Of a stretch of DNA of 64,000 bases, positions 39,339 to 52,012 are shown piece by piece. The stretch is from Lyophyllum atratum. Its lineage: Eukaryota; Basidiomycota; Agaricomycetes; Agaricales; Lyophyllaceae. Both the position numbers and the translations under genes were made by a program. Positions within the stretch are counted from its first letter, which is position 1. Each line of letters opens with the position of its first letter. The notes under the pieces are model-generated. The model made no database searches. It was given only the letters and a program-made list of their open reading frames with translations, and was not told the origin of the DNA. The stretch covers positions 1 to 64,000 of the forward strand of contig JACGCN010000027.1 in assembly GCA_014905825.1 (NCBI GenBank), given 5' to 3'.

Positions 39339-42300
39339 TTACACTGCTCCAAATCCACCTGTCTCCAACGAATCCGGCAAAGCCCCCACAATGGCACCAC
39401 ATCCCCTCTCCGCAGCGGCAGCAGCATCCCCGTCCACCTCAATCACCACCTCGCCCCCACCAACCACATCCTTGAAGTCTATCCAACACAGGCTCCCCGC
39501 CTTCCCATTCACTGTCACTTTCTTCACGAACAGCCTACTCCCCGTAGGCGGCGCCGCAACGAGCGTGGTGGCGTCGAACCCTTTCACGGTGAACTTCGTC
39601 TGCGTACCAAAGGCGTTGTTATTGATGGTGAAAGAGGATAGGAACGGAGAGCCGATGAGCAGCTGTGTTGAAGCAGGGACGGGGTAGAGCCCCATTATGT
39701 GGAAGGCGAGGAGGGAGGCCATCGCGCCGGAGTCGTCGTTTCCAGGGAGTCTGTCAGAACGGTGAGTTTCGGATTTGGGGATTCACAGAGAAGAATGGCT
39801 GAAAGGGCTCACCCTCCAATACCGGTGTTGAAGTTCTTGAAGACGATCTCGCGGACGCGGAGCGCGCTGAGGTCGGGGCGGTTGGCGTAGTGGTAGATCC
39901 AAGGTAACTCGAACGAGGGCTCGTTGCCCGCCTGGAAATATCCCTTCGTGAAGTAATTATTCCTGGAAGTGTTTGTGTTGATTATCCCGAGTAACAAGAT
40001 ATCATTAGGTTAACATACACGCGGGCAATGAAGGTGGAGGCGCCGCCCATCAACTTGACCAGGGTAGCCATGGAATGGGGCGCGAAGAAGCTCATCTCCC
40101 ACGATGACGCTAGATGATGGTTTGAGTACGTGATGTAGCCAAACGTGCTCAAGAGACGACTGACATTCGTAGAATCCGACGTTATTATCGGCCCCACGGG
40201 CACACGAGTGGCCGACAGGATCCACGGGAGAGCAAGCGTTCGGTGGGCTGAACGCAAATGTGCCGTTCTAACATGGCACATAAGTGATCGATCGCTAGCA
40301 ATTCCATGGTTCACTGTAACATGGCACGTACCGCGAACCGTCGCTGTGAGAATCCAGAGAAGCCGTCCGCGGTCACACTCGAATCCCAGTGGTTGACGAA
40401 GTTCATTGAGCGGTTGGCGTACTTGGCGATGTCGGCGCTCGACTTGTTGAAAGCGATTCCGGCTTGGCGAACGGCAAAATCCCCGAGGGCATACTATGAA
40501 ATTGTGAATATCACTCCATTCGGGACATAATATCTTTGCGTACCTCGAGTGCTCTCGATGCTTCACGGGTTGCGAGACCAGTAGAGCCGGATGGGTCGAC
40601 CCATGCCGTCGGGATGTAGCCAAAGGTTTTCCAAGCCGTGTTCTGCCTTCCAACTGATCGCAGTTTAAGATATGAAGTTCTTGTTCAGGGTAAAAGAAGC
40701 TCACCGCGATACCAATCTGGAGGCTATTGATCCATATGTCCTTCAGCGTCCAAAGAACCAACATGACATAATGAGGTGATAACGAACGGTGTTTTCAGCT
40801 GTATCCACCAGGGCTTGGTAGAGATCGTCAGTGGGGACTCCTAGTTCCTTTGCCTTGGAAGCGTATTTGATCGCAAAGTCTCCCAAGATGGGCATTCCGT
40901 CGCTTCCTCCTTGGACGTAGCCCCTACAAGCGAGCATTATTCAGGATGCCTTTTAGAAGGTCAAGAGGACTCACGCTTTGGTATTTGCACGACATTCGGG
41001 GATAAACCCTTGGGGTTTGAATTAGGACAGGGCCTGTTCAAAGAGTGGAATCGATATACCGGTATGCCGCCAGCCGTCGATATAGGCGTTGACGACTTCG
41101 GCCCATTCCTTTGGCGACGTTATTGAGAGTAGAGGATGGACAGTACGGAAAGTGTCCCACGAGCTACAAGTCAAAACGTGAGGCGAGTAATGGCATTAAC
41201 ACTGGCGATATATTCCTCACCAGAACATCGCATCGTAGAATGGATAATCGGACGTCCAGTACGGGTTCTCGTTGGTCAAATTTGCCGGGACCAGAGACGC
41301 GCGATAAAGCTAGGCAAGGAGGGGTGGATAAGCAAGCGAAATTCAATTTGAACGAATGTATGTACCGAGGAATAGAACAGCGTCAGAACGTTTGCGTTCT
41401 CCTTGGTGGGATCAGTGGATACCCTGTTCAACACATCCTCCCATGAATTCTTCGAAGCATTCTCTACCGCGTCCCAATCCCACGATGGGATCTCCGCCTC
41501 CGCGTTAGAACAAGCCTGATCAGCGCTCTTCAAAGAGACGCCGAAACGCGCGAGAACAGTTGACGAGTTGAATGATAGTAAAGCGCCGGACTGGATTCGT
41601 GAGACGCTGGACTGGAAGGGGAAGGAGAGCGACGTCTTGTTCTGCGTGACTGTGATGTTGGTGGGAGTGGTCGATGAGACGGAGGTATACGTCCCAAATG
41701 CGGTGACCTTCGCGCTGCTGTTGGGGGCATTGAAGTCGTAGCATGCGAATACAGTGTAGTTATCCGTGCCATAACTCTATGAAGAGTACGTATTAAAGAC
41801 GATCTCGATTAATTGACGATAAAACCAACCTGGAGGAATGTGCCTGCTAGCTTAACTCGGCCGGATGGAGTCACGTCAATACTTCCGCCTTCGAAAGATC
41901 TTTGTAGGTCATTCGAAAGGTCTACCACGACATGGTTTGCAGCGTTCACGTCGGAGGGTGCTGGTGGTGGATAGCTGAACCGAATCAAGCCAGCTCTTCG
42001 AGTTGATGTTGCCTCGGTCTTGATGTTATTCACGAATCTTGTGGTGAAGTAACCCGGATGAGCGGCTAAGGATATGTATATGAGTACAGACGCTGCACAC
42101 GGCAACAATACACAATACACGCACCATCAGCTCCGGCTGCGCGCAGAGCTTGGCGAGCAGCAAGGCCCACTGGGCAAGCTGTAAACGAACAATTTCGAAG
42201 TGGGAAGAGCGGGAAGACGCCATATCCTCCGTTAGTGTTGCCTCCCGTTCCTTCGTCGTGCAAAAGAGATATTCCAGTAATAGACGAATTATCGGAGATG

Positions 42301-42622
42301 TATCCAGCTTGACGGGGAGCAGTGCTGACATCAATGCCAACCTTATATTCCAGTGTCAAATTAAACCAGGTGTGTCTTAACAGAGACACGGACCTTGACC
42401 ATCGCATGTGGTACGGCAGCACCTGTGAAAGTTTCTATTAGAAAGTCATTTAGGCAAATATTAAAACGCACCTGGAAAGACATTTCCACCACTCCCACCG
42501 TTTGCTCCTGAGGCCGTGCCAATAAACAAGTTGACGAAAGACGTCAAGTCCGTTGCAGCATTTGCTTGAGACGCTAGGATAACAGCTCCCACAGAGATGA
42601 GGCGGCCGGTGTGGGACCACAT
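39339..42622 (-). CDS. GH92 alpha-mannosidase, secreted
   Basis: A calcium-dependent exo-alpha-mannosidase (GH92) that trims mannose from glycans or yeast/plant mannans. The start is ATG 42620-42622, with signal peptide MWSHTGRLISVGAVILASQ. The N-terminal domain shows DLTSFVNLFIGT, GGNVFPG, AAVPHAMVKVGID and GISLLHDEGTGG. The catalytic half has WDTFRTVHPL, WAEVVNAYIDGWRHTGFIPE (spliced), YVQGGSDGMPILGDF, and GLPGNDDSGAMASLLAFHIM then GLYPVPAS. The TAA is at 39339. The gene has many short introns; one from 41025 to 41083 restores HTGFIPEC. The intron-by-intron model is incomplete, but no frame break is needed. The usual size (about 770-800 residues) fits the 3.3 kb span. Confidence 0.9.
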
Positions 42623-43367
42623 TGCTCGAACGGCGAGTCGTTCCCGACCGCGGTATTTAAGTGAAGGCTTAGAAGTCTCGACGCTTCCGACTTCTTCGAC
42701 ATGAGTATCGTCTTATTCTGGGCATGGCAATGCACATGGACACCACACACGTGTTGCGGCCTGCGGGGCCCGCCTGATTTCCTCCTTCTGTCATCAAAAT
42801 CCACTGCAAAGTTAAGCGAGGTCGCGCCAATACATTTCGTGCCGCAGAGCAGATCCCTGAATCCTTGTATCCATTTTGCGTATAGTTGATATCGATAGCT
42901 ACCTTCGAGGTTTGAGTTAATAACGATGGAGTGAAGAATGCTTTAGAGGCTCACATCATATCACAACAAGAAGGAACTTTAAGGCCGCTTGCATTAGATA
43001 GATTTTCATATGTTAAGAACTAGGAGTTTTCTAAAGAGGCACTTGAATTTGATGATTGAGCGGTCAATTCATAAGCTGGAAGTTCAACGACTCGAAGGAG
43101 GAGGAGGAGGAGGAGGAGGAGAGTATTGGGTTGAGCATATCATGTGCTTTGGTGCGGGGTGTTGCCAAGCATGCGCACATAAAAACACATCAGTCTAAAA
43201 ATAGCAACATGCCAATGCTAATCTTAGCTTGTTCTCCAAACTCCTACTCTGTCGTCATTGGCGTCATGATTTCGGCATCATATAAGCCTATAAATCTACC
43301 CCACATCTCTGACTTACGCACTCACACTTCGCATTCTCATTCTACACTATTTTGAACACCACCCAGC
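42623..43367. other. Intergenic; GGA microsatellite and promoters
   Basis: Upstream of both GH92 (minus) and the CsbD-like gene (plus). It contains (GGA)n at 43097-43121 and TATA-like words TATAAG (43281) and TATAAAT (43290), which suit the plus-strand gene. No coding region. Confidence 0.5.
43097..43121. repeat. GGA microsatellite
   Basis: About eight GGA units in tandem. Low-complexity; no coding role seen. Confidence 0.8.
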
Positions 43368-43923
43368 ATGTCACCCGCAGAACAACCTTCTGCCAGTGTG
43401 GATCCTAGTCGAGCAAGCATTAATAGTACCAGTGATGACGAAGGCAACCAGCGCCACGCAGGTCAAGTCGGATACGGCCCTGCATACCACCAGGGACCAG
43501 TACGATTATTTCTCGTTTGACGCTGACGACTTACTTACACACGCTCAATCAGACCCTCGGTGACAAACTCCATGGTATTAAAGAAGAGATAAAGGGGAAG
43601 ATTACAGGTAAACCCGAGTTGATGGAGAAGGGACGCGAGCGCAAGACTGGGGAGCTGGCACGAAAGGTCCGGGAAGAGCAAGATGTATGTCCTCGTAATA
43701 GCTCCTCGTCTTCAGTGAACTGATCATTACAACCTTTTAGCGACAAGATCCGTTTGCAAACCCGCAGGAGAGGCAACAGAAGCTGGAAGAGGAGAAGCGG
43801 GCACAAGAAGAACGCGACAAAGCAGCAATGGAGGAAGCTGCCACCGTGGCGCCGGCAGGCACACCTGAGGCGGAAGCTCAGAGGAGGGGCGAAGTCTCAT
43901 ACAGAGTCAAGAGCATCGGATAA
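43368..43923 (+). CDS. CsbD-like small hydrophilic protein
   Basis: Three exons, 43368-43499, 43553-43684 and 43741-43923, join in frame to 148 residues. The N-terminus is Ser/Gln-rich. The middle has TLGDKLHGIKEEIKGKITGK, a pattern like CsbD-type stress proteins (K-x-x-G-K-x-x-G), then GRERKTGELARKVREEQD. The tail is charged and Ala/Glu-rich and ends GEVSYRVKSIG. It is very hydrophilic and probably disordered, with no signal peptide. Similar small proteins are widespread in mushroom genomes and often stress-induced; function here is inferred. TATA-like words lie 72-87 bases upstream of the ATG. Confidence 0.75.
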
Positions 43924-44817
43924 CACATTCTTTGATCATCCTAATCTTAATCGTTGTATGTACCAACACCGAAGCTATAATGTAGATTGAATTCGGAATC
44001 ATTGGAAGCCTCCAAAAGTAACGAACCTCCTAAGGTCATGCATTGACATGCAAGAGGTGGTGGACGGAGGATTGCAGTGTTCGGAATGATCCGAGTCCCT
44101 TTTGCTGATTTGACTCATTTGAGTGGGGTCCTGATCATTTCTTTGGTCCAAAATTCTCCAGACATTCGACTTGTCTTGAAGTCTCTACTATCATAAACCC
44201 CCGTAAACCTCAGTGTCTCTGCTCTTCGAGTATCACCGAAGTATCCATAAATGTCCAAGTCTTCGAAATTATCCTTCCAGAACAGGTCGGTTCCTCTACA
44301 CCCACCTTCGTCCCGAATTTACACAGGCGGCCCGAAACGCATATTCATCCGCTTCTCCCTCTCGTGGCAGGGCAGAGCAGCGGCGATCGGTGCATACATG
44401 GCCTCAGCTTGAACTTCGGAGACACTGCACAGGGCCCAGCACTGGGCAAGGATCACATGCATCATGCGGACTCCTCAACTATCCGCTTTCATTCACTCTA
44501 TATTTCGAGAGCTCCTTGTCACCCCACCATGGAGGGGTCATCATCAACAGACTAAAAACGGCTGTTGGTCGTGGCAGACACATGATGTAGCCTGATGACC
44601 ATAAAAGGTTCTGGGAGCGGACCGCCTCCTGCTCCTCAGTCTATGACTTCATGTCAGCGTTGTGGTTCTTTCCCTTTCAAGCAGAAGTGTCTGCGCCTTG
44701 CGGTAAAATGCATCGGATACACTTCGCGAGATGTTCAGCAATGAGTATAAGATAAATTGAACAACTCATATTGCTTGGACCACGTCGACATTGCTCGGAA
44801 CTACCTGAGCACCCATC
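43924..44817. other. Intergenic, GH12 promoter region
   Basis: Plus-strand frames of up to 125 codons near 44213-44590 show no known domain and no convincing splice pattern. The last 100-200 bases should include the GH12 promoter. Confidence 0.45.
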
Positions 44818-45894
44818 ATGCTCTCTTTCTCTAAACTCGCTGCGCTTGTACTCTTGGCACCCTTCGCCTTGGCTGCTCCCTCTGCTGAGTTGGAGACAAG
44901 GCAAACCATCGATACGTCCAACCACTGTGGTAGGTCGTATCCTATTCATTTTGCAATCACGCCATCCTAACTCATGTGTCCCTAGGACAATGGGATACCG
45001 TCGTCGCTGGTCAATATACTTTGTATCTCGACCAGTGGGGCAAGTCGGGGGCAAGTTCTGGCTCGGATTGCGCTGCTCTCACTTCCTTGAGCGGCACGAC
45101 GATCGCGTGGAAGAATATCTGGAACTGGGTCGGCGGTAATGGCGTCAAGAGCTACACCAATCTCAATCTGAACAGCGGCCTGAACAAAAAGCTGTCCGCG
45201 ATCTCCACTATCCCTGTAATCAAACCGTTTGATATTCATTGTTTTTGGAGCTCATCCAGCCATGTGTTTAGGCGACCTGGAGATGGTCACAAAGCACCTC
45301 TGGATCCATCGTCGCAAATATCGCGTTCGATCTGTTTACCTCCGCGACTTCAGGCGGCTCGAACGCTAACGAGATCATGGTCTGGATGGGCAACTACAAT
45401 GCGGGCCCGATTTCGGCTGTCTACAACTCTGACGGGACCCCGCAACCTCGTGCAAGTAATGTGAATCTGGCAGGCCGAACCTGGTTAGTATTGATGTAGA
45501 TGTTCGAAGCGTTTTGGTTTTGCTAAAATTCTATGTGTAGGAACCTTTACTTCGGGTCGAACGGCGCAAACAATGTTTACTCGTTCCTTCCCACTGGAGG
45601 CGCAGTTGTTACCAGTTTCAGTGCCGATCTCAACGTTTTCCTCAAGGTAATTACTCGTCGCAATCCTGTACAGCTCCTTGTGACTTTGACCCCTTGATTT
45701 GAATTAGTATTTGACCTCTAGTCAAGGTTTAAGCAGCGCACAGTTTTTGACTACCGTTCAAGCGGGTACTGAAGCCACCTCCGGGTCGGCGACTTTGACC
45801 ACGTAAGACTCTAAATGATTCACGCGGGTCTCTGAATATGGATGTACTGATATTTTGGTATCTTAGATCGGCGTACAGCGTAGTCGTGAACTGA
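44818..45894 (+). CDS. GH12 endoglucanase / xyloglucanase, secreted
   Basis: A secreted endo-beta-1,4-glucanase. Exons 44818-44929, 44986-45215, 45272-45483, 45541-45646, 45708-45802 and 45867-45894 join in frame. The signal peptide is MLSFSKLAALVLLAPFALA, perhaps followed by a short propeptide ending ELETRQ. GH12 blocks: GQWDTVVAGQYTLYLDQWGK, TTIAWKNIWNWVGG, and NEIMVWMGNYNAGPIS, where Glu is the nucleophile. The acid/base Glu is in QAGTEATSGSATL, in place of the more usual GTEPF. WNLYFGSNGANNVYSFLP precedes it. There is no binding module. Substrate (cellulose or xyloglucan) cannot be told from sequence. Confidence 0.92.
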
Positions 45895-46644
45895 TTATTG
45901 GAGGTCTACTGTCGAAGCAATTTGATTTGACGTTGAGATTAAATATTCTGCCCAGATCATGTTTCGTGCAACATTACCAGATAGATGGCTCTGAGTGAGA
46001 TCATCTACGGAGAAATAATCGACGTAAGTTCGTCGCCCATGAATTCTGGATGTTGATCCACCGACATCCATGCTTCAAAAGCGTCGACGTGGCTGCGCCA
46101 CTTCCCTCCATTCCACGTAGATATTCTCGCCCAACATCATCCGGGCTGATGGTCTTGTGCTTCATGAAAACGGACTGGGAAGACGTAAGAGAGATCTCAA
46201 AATATCAGACCTACTTTTTGACCAGCCCGGTTTCTGCGTATGAGCCTCGATGCGGGAAAATGCCGGCGGAGTCAGAGGCGGCCGAGGCGGGGCTCGTAAC
46301 TCGAACACAACCCTCAAGCTTTACCAGTACCTCCAGTCCTGACGGACAGACGGAGAAGTGCGTCCGAATCCGCTTTGTTTCCTCTCATAGCCAAATCCTC
46401 CATTGCATTCGGGCCTATGCGCACGCGAGGTGATGTGTGTGGCGGGCCGGCAACTTGTGGCGTGGACTTTTGCCAAGGCTTCATGAGGTCTTGTGTTCGA
46501 CTGATTTCGTTTATCCGTGCAGTTAATCCGCCTCCGGGAATCATTTGGAAGAGAAGAGGACAGCCAGAAGATGTGTCGTTGCTGCAGCCCTTCAAGCTAT
46601 AAGTCGGTGAACCGTGTCTCGACCGAGAGGACAAGAGAGTCCTC
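45895..46644. other. Intergenic, GH105 promoter region
   Basis: Between two plus-strand secreted-enzyme genes. The plus-strand frame at 46050-46433 shows no domain. Nothing else seen. Confidence 0.45.
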
Positions 46645-48230
46645 ATGCCTTTCGTCTATCTTGTCTTACCGCTGCTGCTCCCCTCTCTTCTTCTGCACGC
46701 TTCTATCGTTTCCGCTCGGCCTCAATCATACGCTGTATGGGCAGCAGACTCGGCGATAAGGCGAGGCCAAGGCAACGGACTTGACTCCACAGGAAAAGCC
46801 AGCGTTTCGTATGAACATGGCGAATTTCAGTGGGGCCTAAGGCAGTTGTACGAGAAGACAGGGAACAAACCTTACTACAACTACATCCTTGCGGGGGCTA
46901 ACAACATTGTTTACGATAATGGCACTGTGCATGGTGGATATGCGTTCGTCATTCTCACAAGAAGGATGCCCTCCGCTGACCCTTAGCCTATGCAGGGTAT
47001 CCGATTACTCCCTGGATCCTGTCAGGTCAGTTTCTTTACTCTTGCAAGGAAGGTTACAACGATGACCTGACTTTGACGGAAGTTTAGGACTGGACCGACC
47101 TTCTTATATCTGTGATTTCCATTCACCGTATCGGGAGGTATTTCTATTAAACATGGTACCTGTTGCAGGTACTCTCAAACGAAACAAGCGAAATGGAAAA
47201 CAGCTGCGGAGATATTTCGTGGACAGCTGAACGGTCACCCTCGAACCGCCGAAGGTCAATTCTGGCACAAACTGCGTTACTTCAACCAAGGTACGCGTGT
47301 AACTCGTTCACCCGTCATCCGTGGTACCCACTGGTACCCATTCTATACTATAGGATGGCTGGATGGCATCTACATGGGAGACATATTCTACGCTCAGTAC
47401 ACCAAGGACTTCCAGTCAACCAATACTACTGCATGGGGTATGCGACTCTAACATCTTCCATACAAGCTGCTTGACTCATTCTGCATAGCCGACATCGCTA
47501 CGCAATTTACTTTGATATCTCAAAACACTCTCCAAGCGACTGGGTCCGCCAATTACACAGGCCTTCTTTACCATGGATACGATTACTCCCATACCGCTTC
47601 ATGGGCCTCGGCTGATCGTGGCCATTCCCCCGAAATATGGGACCGAGCCCTTGGCTGGTATTTCATGGCTATGGTCGACGTTCTAGACATCTTCCCTAAG
47701 ACCAACAGCGGATACACCTCCATCCAGAATATCCTGAGAGCTCTCGCCCCGAAGCTCCGAGATGCGGCTGACCCGAGCACAGGTGTTTGGTGGTTGGTTA
47801 TGACCCAACCTGGGCGCGCAAAGAATTATTTCGAGAGCAGTGGAGCGGCGATGTTCGTTTATTCGCTGCTGAAGGGCGTCAGACTTGGATATATTCCGGA
47901 CGCCGATGGGAGTATTGTGAAGGCCGCGAAAAAGGCCTACCAATACATGACCACTAACTGGGTGATAGCTAATTCGGACGGCACGATGAACTGGATAAAC
48001 ACGGTTTCGGTGAGTGCTTTCGTCTGGCTTCCCAGATGAAGTTATTCAGGTGGAAATTCAGGTTGGAAGCTTGAACGGGGATGACTCTTTTGATGTAAGC
48101 CGACCCCTAATTTGACGCTTTCACGCTGAACATAAATACACAGTATTATGTTGGCGTCGCCACCACCCTCAACGACCTCAAGGGTCTCTCTGCATTCTTG
48201 CTCGCGAGCTTGGAGTATGAAAGGCTGTGA
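46645..48230 (+). CDS. GH105 unsaturated rhamnogalacturonyl hydrolase, copy 1
   Basis: Removes the unsaturated uronic acid left on pectin fragments by rhamnogalacturonan lyase. The start is ATG 46645, with a signal peptide (MPFVYLVLPLLLPSLLLHA...). Blocks: YAVWAADSAIRRGQGNGLD, YEHGEFQWGLRQLYEKTGN, GQFWHKLRYFNQGWLDGIYM, YHGYDYSHTASWASADRGHS, WDRALGWYFMAMVDVL, and PGRAKNYFESSGAAMFVYSL. The Asp/His active-site segments of the six-hairpin fold are present. A 24-nt exon (GTGPTFLYL region, 47088-47111) is framed by introns and is also found in copy 2. The end is TGA 48228-48230. A close tandem copy follows 225 bases downstream on the same strand. Confidence 0.9.
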
Positions 48231-48454
48231 TCCTCAACCGAGCGGAAAACATCGCTTCTACGGTCCGCCTTGAGCATTGTCTGTTGATAGTTCAATGCTA
48301 CTATCTATATCGAAACATTCACACATGCCCACACGGACCGTTAATTGAAGAGAGAAGCATGGATGCTTTCCGGCGGCCCGCTGGAATCACGGGGCACGCA
48401 TAGCTTTACTCTCTCAAAATCTTGGCTTCTGAGCTATCGAATCATCACCCCGGC

Positions 48455-50014
48455 ATGTTCTCTGACATACTAACCCTGATTTCGCTTTCCTTGGCTTCCG
48501 CTGTCTCCGCTCGACCGCAATCCTATGCCGTTTGGGCAGCAGACTCTGGAATTGCGCGTGGACAAGGCAATGGCCTCGACAGCAGTGGGAGAGCCATTGT
48601 GTCTTATGAGCATGGGGAATTTCAATGGGGGCTTCGTCAACTATTTGAGCTCACGGGGAACCAGACGTATTTTGATTATATCGTGAAGGGCATAGACAAC
48701 ATAGTTTTCGACAATGGGACCGTCCATGGAAGCTACACGTAGGTTTTCTGCTTCCCGTGTCTCTGCCGGAAAATAACTCCCCCTAGAGTGACTGATTTTG
48801 TTCTGGACCCCCTGAGGTACGTGCCTTCAGTATATCTCTCATTTTGGCGGTGCACTAAGGAGTATATCCAGGACGGGTCCTACCTTCTTATACCTGTCAG
48901 TTTCCACTCTTGTCTAATTCACAGTGTCTGCTCAACGACCTCGCATTCCAGATATAGCGAGACACAAAAGGCCAAATATAAAATCGCTGCAGACATTTTC
49001 AGAGGTCAACTTAACGCCCACCCTCGTACCGCCCAAGGCCAGTTCTGGCACAAGCTAAAATACCCCAATCAAGGTATGCAAGTCTATGCATACATAGCGT
49101 AAATCACGAATCGAAATGAACCTGCAAGGCTGGCTCGATGGTGTGTACATGGGAGAAATATTCTACGCACAATACACCAGTCAATTCCAGCCCAGCAATA
49201 CAACCGCATGGGGTGCGTATTCTCGCAACGCGACAGATCTCATCCTTCTCACACCATTCCTCAGCCGACATCACCTCCCAATTCCAGCTCATGTTCCAGA
49301 ACACTGTCCAAAACGCCACCGCACCCAACAACACCGGGCTCCTCTACCACGGCTACGACTTCTCCCACAAGCAAGTCTGGGCCTCCCCGGATCGGGGCCA
49401 CTCACCCGAGGTGTGGGACCGCGCGTTGGGATGGTACTCCATGGCGCTGGTCGATGTCCTCGAGATCATCCCCATAACCAACCCGGGGCACGCCGTTATC
49501 CTGGACATTCTCAGGACTCTCGCGCCTAGGATCCGGGATGCGGCAGATGCGACGACGGGTGCGTGGTGGTTGGTCATTACGCAGCCTGGAAGGGCGAGAA
49601 ATTACTTTGAGAGCAGCGGGACTGCGATGTTTGTGTACTCCCTGCTGAAGGCTGTGAGGCTTGGATTGGTGGCTGATAGGGATGGGAGCATCGTCGCGGC
49701 GGCGAGGAAAGCCTACCAGTATATGACGGAGAATTTTGTGGTAGCCAACAGCGACGGGACAATGGGCTGGCTGAATACTGTCATCGTAAGCTATTACTTG
49801 GATCAGCCTCCCGAATTGTTTACCCACTCCGTTTCAAGGTCGGTAGCTTGGATACGACTGGAGACTTCAACGTAATGTCGCCCTACAAAAATTGACTGCC
49901 GCTGACCATACTTCTCCACAGTACTACGTCAGCCAACCACAGGACCTCGATGACCTCAAAGGTCTTGCGGCTTTCGTTCTGGCGAGTTCAGAGTTTGAAA
50001 GGCTTCAGGATTGA
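48455..50014 (+). CDS. GH105 unsaturated rhamnogalacturonyl hydrolase, copy 2
   Basis: A tandem paralogue of the gene just upstream, same strand and same exon plan. The start is ATG 48455, with signal peptide MFSDILTLISLSLASAVSA, then RPQSYAVWAADSGIARGQGN, as in copy 1. Shared blocks include YEHGEFQWGLRQLFELTGN, QGWLDGVYMGEIFYAQYT, YHGYDFSHKQVWASPDRGHS, WDRALGWYSMALVDVLEI and PGRARNYFESSGTAMFVYSL. The 24-nt exon (GTGPTFLYL region) begins near 48873. The last exon ends SSEFERLQD before TGA 50012-50014. The 3' half is more G/C-rich than in copy 1. Both copies look intact, so duplication was followed by maintained function. Confidence 0.9.
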
Positions 50015-50287
50015 ACGGTGCACGTTGTATTACCAAATGAAACGGAAAGGTGCTTTCAGTGAAGACAGTAAACCCTGAAACAGAGAAAGATATACAATAA
50101 AATCCGATTGTAGTCTAGATCTTCAAGGAGGTCTAGGTTTAAGGTGTACCAATAAAACGTAAGATAGTCCATTCCGCCTATAAACGAAGTCAGCTCTGCA
50201 ACGCAAGCCTGCACAGACAAAGAAGACTCACAATTCGTTAGTCAATAAGATACCAGCCGGTCAATGGACGACCTTGGCAAAGAAAGA
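50015..50287. other. Intergenic between converging genes
   Basis: 3' ends of GH105 copy 2 and WASP. No signal. Confidence 0.5.
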
Positions 50288-51859
50288 TCAATCCGAGTCC
50301 CAGTCGTCATCCTCTTCCTCATCATCACTATCTCCCATATTCTTGTTCCTCTTCTCAAGGGCATTGATCAAAGCCGACGTCAGATCACCTCCCGCAGCAG
50401 CACCCGCGCCCGCAGCAGCGCCTGCGGCCAACATTGCCCCATCAGAAGACGACGATGCTTCTGGCGGCGCGATAGGGGGTGCGCGCACAGGGGAGGAGCC
50501 CGGTTCCGTCTTCCGCAAAGTATGTACCCCTTTACCAGCAATGGAATCCAGCAATGCGTTGCGGCCAGGTTGCGGGGGCGGGAGGCTGATGAGAACGGAG
50601 GGGCCTCCTCCAGGTGGTGGGGGCGGCGGGGGCGGAGGGGGTGGAGGGCCTCCCCCTGTTGGCGGTGGAGGCGGAGGGGGCGGGGGCGGAGGTGGTGGTG
50701 CTGATGATGATGGTCGAGGAGGCGCTGGTGGAGGGGGCGGTGCTGCGCTTGTCGGACGTGCAGGAGGAGGCGGAGGGCCTGGTGGGGCACGGCTGACGGG
50801 ACGAGCAGGAGGTGGTGGTGGACCGCCGCTCGCAGGTGGTGGTCTGCGAGGAGGCTGCGGAGGAGTTGGTGCGGACGCTGGAGCAGGAGGAGCACGAGGG
50901 GGAGGTTGAGGAGCACGAGAAGGAGGAATTTGAGAGGCACGAGGGGGTGGAGACGGTTGAGCGGGCCGCTGAGGTGGGGGTGGTTGTTGAGATACGCGTA
51001 CTGGGGGTGGGGCCGGAGGAGCTTTTACAGAAGAGCCGCTCTCGTTCGTCGCGTGTCCACGCCTGGGAGGAGGAGGAGGCTTTGATTTCTTCTCTGGTTT
51101 CTGCGGAGTAGCCTGGGGGTATTGACGAACGAAGTCTTTGATAAATTCCATATCCTTAGCGAGAACCTCCTTGGATATACCCGAGCCCTCTAACGAGCCA
51201 AGAAGGGCAGTCCAAGATGGATCGACTCCGGTAGACGTGAAACCTTGCTCAGCGTCATACCCCATGTGCCCAAGGTGGACGAAAGACCCTGCCGTGGGTC
51301 CAGAAATCAATGACTTATCGATCTTACCGCCCTTGACAGCTTTCTTCTTCTTCTTTTCTGTCTTAGGTTTCGCTGAGGATTATAAGTGAGACACCGAAGA
51401 TTAAGATTAGACTTTGACATACAGGCTTTCTGGTCCTTGTTCGCCATCACTTTCTTCCAATATGTCTTTGCTTCCTGTTCAGATACAAATACGAAGCCGA
51501 TCATACAGTCCTGAACGAATGTTAAGAGTTCAGAAATATACACTGCGTGAAATACTCACATCTCCGGCGAATGAATGAAAGAACGACCTGTCTGGGTGAT
51601 ACTCGAAGCCTTCATAGAGTTCATGTTCCCAGATGACACCCCTGGTACCCTCGAGGTCCACCATCTTGAAGCTGAGAGTATTGTTCGTGGTATCTTTCAC
51701 AAAGGCTATAGCTCCTTGAAGCCCAGCGTAAGACCACTTGCTGGGTGACGGGTATGCATAGTAAACGCGAGCACGAGCGGCAGTAAAGACCTTAGAGCCA
51801 GAGACCGCTGATTTCACCTTCGCCTTGTCGTCAGCCGAGAGCGTAGACTGCGCGGGCAT
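50288..51859 (-). CDS. WASP / Las17-type actin nucleation promoter
   Basis: Activates the Arp2/3 complex at endocytic sites. Exons 51560-51859, 51423-51510 and 50288-51372 give 490 residues. The WH1 domain (about 10-125) shows RARVYYAYPSPSKWSYAG and EHELYEGFEYHPDRSFFHSF. After a basic run comes a CRIB-like motif (ISGPTAGSFVHLGHMGYD), the Cdc42/Rho binding signature, which yeast Las17 lacks. A 200-residue proline-rich region with uninterrupted Pro runs follows. Then a WH2 helix (GRNALLDSIAGKGVHTLRKT), an Ala-rich connector, a central helix (DLTSALINALEKRNKNM), and an acidic tail with the essential Trp (DEEEDDDWDSD). The order is complete. Confidence 0.95.
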
Positions 51860-52012
51860 TTTCTGCGGGGCGCAATGCAGTAAGTCGATGGTCAAAATCC
51901 GACATCAGAGTCGGCAGGAAGTGTACAATGTCCGTGGGAAATAGTCACCTGACCCTTTCCCGATACGGTTTCACAATGACATGGGACGATCTCCTCAACG
52001 CCCATGACAATG

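Noticed and set aside
50274..50909. Glycine-rich 211-codon plus-strand frame
   Set aside because: It is the complement of the WASP proline-rich region; GGG runs mirror CCC codons.
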